The notes below the pieces were generated by a model. The model had not been told where the DNA came from, made no database searches, and worked only from the letters and a program-made list of their open reading frames with translations. A program made the translations under genes and the position numbers. From Polyangium jinanense (lineage in GTDB: Bacteria; Myxococcota; Polyangia; Polyangiales; Polyangiaceae), in contig NZ_JAGTJJ010000023.1 of the NCBI RefSeq assembly GCF_028435365.1, positions 107,203 through 171,202 on the forward strand: DNA of 64,000 nt, in the 5' to 3' direction. Below, piece by piece: positions 61,962 through 64,000 of this stretch (position 1 is its first letter; each line of letters opens with the position of its first letter).

Positions 61962-63890
61962 ATGGCCTCGTCCTCGCCCACCGCGCCTCTCCTCGTCGCT
62001 TCCCTGTCCGCGCTCGCGCTCGTCGCTTGCCGCGGCGAGGTGGGCAGCCTGCAGGTCGATTTCCTGAACCCCGAGGTCGAGCTCTCCACGCGCGAAGATG
62101 GCCGCGTGGAGCTCGACGGCGCCTTCGACCTCACGGCGAACCTCGCCCTAGGGAGCGGAGAGGACGAGGCCGAGATCTGGCTCGACAAACTCGACGTGAC
62201 CACGACCGGCGCCCCGTTCACGCCCGTGGTCACCGACCTCCGCGTGCCGAACGGCGATTCGTTGTTCCCGCTCGAGGCCGAGTTGTATGACGAGACGAAG
62301 GTCCGCGTCCCGTTCACGGGCGTGAGCCTGAAGGCGCCCGGTGACGAGCTCGCCTGGCTCTGCTCGATCGGCCAGCCCATGGAGCTCCAGGGCGCGGTGT
62401 ACGAGGCCGAAACCGCCACCCTGCAGTCCTATTACGACTCGGCGGCGCAGCTCGAGCGGCTGCCGAACGAGATCACGTTTTCCCGCAAGGACGCCGCCGC
62501 AAAACCGCTCCCGCCGCGCTTCGTCTCGATCCCCGCGCAGGGCCCGGCCGGCTTCCTCCCAGCGTTCGAGGTCGAGAACGCGTGGGGCGGGTTCGTCTTC
62601 GGCGCCCACGTCGCCAACAATCTGAACCTCGGCGAACGGGTGGTCCTGGCGGACGGCGCCGGCCAAGCGGTGCTCGTCCGTTTCGATGCGCACGGGAAGG
62701 TCGTTTGGGATCGTACGTTCGGCGATGAAGGCGTGGACGGGATCTCGTCGCTTTCGGCGCAGGAAGGCGGCGATCTCTACGTGGCGGGCCATTTCACGAC
62801 GCAGATCGATCTCGGCGCGGGCGCGCTCCTGAACACCCCAGGGCAACGCGGGTATTTCGTGGCCCGTATGTCGGACGCGGGCGCCGCCGCGTGGAGCGTC
62901 GGGCTCGTCGAGGACGCGTTTTTCCCGCTCGAAAATTGTTTGCCGCCCGGTCCGCACATCGCGGCGCGCCCCGATGGCGGCGTGAGCTTCGTGAAGAGCC
63001 TCTACGGCACGATCCCGTTCCCCGGCGGCCCGGTCGAGGCAACGCCGCCCGCGGACTACTGCTCCGCGGACCTGCTCATCACCGGATACGACGCCGCGGG
63101 CGAGCTGCTTTACGTGCGCCGCTACGGCGACGAGTACGATCAGCAGGTGCTCGACGCCGTGGCCGACGCCGAGGGCAATACCTGGATCGTGGGGTTGTCC
63201 AACGGCGCGCTCGATCTCGGCAATGGTCTGCCGCTCATCGTGGGGCCCATGTCGTCCATGCCGGTGGCGTCGCAGCTCTTCGTCGCGGCGTTCGATCCAC
63301 AAGGCACGCCGATCGTCGCGCGGGAGCTCGGGCAGGTCCACGCTCGCCTGGGCTATGAGGTGCACCTCGCGGCGCGGCCCGGGGGCGGGGTCGTGGTGGC
63401 GGGGCCTTTCGCCGGCTTCATCGACCTCGGCTTGGAGGTCGTCACGACGACGGGCGTGGGGGAGGACGGGTTCGTCGTGGCGCTCGACGGGGCCGGCAAG
63501 CAGATCTGGGGGCAGTACTTCGACCAGTCGGCGAGCCCCTTCGCGGAGGCGTTCACGCTCGGCGACGTGGATGTCGCCGAGGATGGGCGCGTGGTCCTCG
63601 CAGGCCGCGCCATGTCGGGCTTCAACGTAAGCGGTCAGCCGCTCCCGGGCGGCACGCCGACGTTTGGCGCAGGCATCGGCAGCGCGCTCTTCACGTTCGC
63701 CCTCGACCCCGCAGGCGCGCCCCTCGGATATCGGATCCTGTCGTGCAACGCGGGGCTCATGAGCCTCGCCGTGGGGGCGGGCGAGGTGACGCTCGTGAGC
63801 GCAGTCCTCGGGTTCTCCGAGGGCGAACACGGCCTCCTTCCTCGCAACGAGGGCGCCCTCTGGATGGGCCGGCTCGCGCTTGACCCCTGA
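61962..63890 (+). CDS. Beta-propeller-type lipoprotein, 642 aa
   Basis: Lipobox LVAC (Cys ~23). A ~170-residue N-terminal beta region is followed by repeats in which DG/GG-rich strands alternate (GDLYVAGHFTTQIDLG, GNTWIVGLSNGALDLG, GGVVVAGPFAGFIDLG, GRVVLAGRAMSGFNVSG), spaced 90-130 residues apart, with ARxSDAGAAAWSVG-type linkers. This is the SBBP/beta-propeller-like pattern common in myxobacterial surface lipoproteins. Probably outer-membrane exposed; ligand unknown. Last gene before the hairpin cluster at the window end. Confidence 0.78.
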   Translation: MASSSPTAPLLVASLSALALVACRGEVGSLQVDFLNPEVELSTREDGRVELDGAFDLTANLALGSGEDEAEIWLDKLDVTTTGAPFTPVVTDLRVPNGDSLFPLEAELYDETKVRVPFTGVSLKAPGDELAWLCSIGQPMELQGAVYEAETATLQSYYDSAAQLERLPNEITFSRKDAAAKPLPPRFVSIPAQGPAGFLPAFEVENAWGGFVFGAHVANNLNLGERVVLADGAGQAVLVRFDAHGKVVWDRTFGDEGVDGISSLSAQEGGDLYVAGHFTTQIDLGAGALLNTPGQRGYFVARMSDAGAAAWSVGLVEDAFFPLENCLPPGPHIAARPDGGVSFVKSLYGTIPFPGGPVEATPPADYCSADLLITGYDAAGELLYVRRYGDEYDQQVLDAVADAEGNTWIVGLSNGALDLGNGLPLIVGPMSSMPVASQLFVAAFDPQGTPIVARELGQVHARLGYEVHLAARPGGGVVVAGPFAGFIDLGLEVVTTTGVGEDGFVVALDGAGKQIWGQYFDQSASPFAEAFTLGDVDVAEDGRVVLAGRAMSGFNVSGQPLPGGTPTFGAGIGSALFTFALDPAGAPLGYRILSCNAGLMSLAVGAGEVTLVSAVLGFSEGEHGLLPRNEGALWMGRLALDP

Positions 63891-63896
63891 CGAGAC

Positions 63897-63942
63897 GCGG
63901 GGCTTTGCCCCGCACCCCAGAAGGGGGCTGTCCGCCCCCTTC
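63897..63942. repeat. Two consecutive perfect GC-rich hairpins
   Basis: GCGGGGC/GCCCCGC with a TTT loop (63897-63913) and GAAGGGGGC/GCCCCCTTC with a five-base loop (63920-63942). Both are perfect stems with no T-run, starting 7 bases after the stop at 63890; a weaker 5-bp stem follows at 63951-63965. Alternating G-run/C-run palindromes of this kind resemble dispersed intergenic repeats in high-GC genomes. Confidence 0.7.
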
Positions 63943-63977
63943 ACCCCGGACCAGGCACGGCCTGGACCGAAGGCGGA

Positions 63978-64000
63978 AAAACCGCGCGATGCGCGGTTTT
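63978..64000. terminator. Intrinsic terminator-like hairpin at the window end
   Basis: A-run plus ACCGCGC pairs with GCGCGGT plus T-run around a GAT loop: a perfect 10-pair stem (63978-63987 with 63991-64000). With A and T runs on both sides it would work on both strands. The T-run may continue past the window. Confidence 0.7.

Overview
The window looks like chromosomal DNA from a large-genome, very GC-rich myxobacterium, most likely order Polyangiales (Sorangium/Polyangium/Minicystis type). This rests on the very high third-position GC, which leaves long non-coding open frames on every strand, and on family content: Cys-rich SGNCVDGVCC and MopE-like repeat proteins, a MYXO-CTERM-like tail, MJ0042 zinc-ribbon/TPR proteins and many lipoproteins. 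The genus is inference. No tRNA, rRNA, IS element, integrase or CRISPR array was seen.

Layout. (1) 30-10985, minus strand: PpiC-like membrane protein, PHA_gran_rgn protein and two giant TPR paralogues coupled by a GTGA overlap. (2) 11170-19412, plus: a zinc-ribbon / DLP-motif linker / TM / TPR protein and a large repeat protein with an N-terminal lipobox and a MYXO-CTERM-like tail. (3) 19503-22300: a lipoprotein with a C-terminal WHH/colicin-DNase-like nuclease, followed directly by a SUKH/SMI1-type immunity gene (architecture like the SitA/SitI outer-membrane-exchange toxins) and a membrane protein; then a 21/22-bp tandem repeat tract (22338-22552) and an orphan gene. (4) 23377-37242: a type VI secretion operon tssJ-K-L-M-A-B-C-hcp-E-F-G, mostly overlapping or closely spaced. 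tssH (clpV) is not here. (5) 37296-50297: T6SS accessory region. It holds a 1225-aa helical protein, a minus-strand vgrG-YwqK-DUF4280(PAAR-like) operon, and divergent from it a plus-strand operon of a 429-aa protein with a duplicated beta domain, a 71-aa protein and a 1292-aa protein stacking up to four different peptidoglycan-active domains plus SH3 and peptidoglycan-binding modules without a signal peptide. A LysM/PG-binding protein converges on it. (6) 50336-63890: methyltransferase with regulatory domain, a coiled-coil protein with a 42-bp tandem repeat, a 2092-aa Cys-rich lipoprotein, and four further envelope proteins. The window ends in a run of hairpins.

How they work together: TssJLM form the envelope complex, TssKEFG the baseplate, TssA the assembly cap, TssBC the sheath and Hcp the tube. 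VgrG plus the DUF4280 protein form the spike tip. The signal-less multi-enzyme wall hydrolase and its small neighbours are the best candidates for cargo. No periplasmic immunity gene is obvious beside it, which is the main open question. The nuclease/SUKH pair next to the T6SS may represent a second kin-discrimination route. The strongest candidates for undescribed biology are the 45782-49660 hydrolase module, the 37296-40973 helical protein and the 19503-21600 toxin pair.
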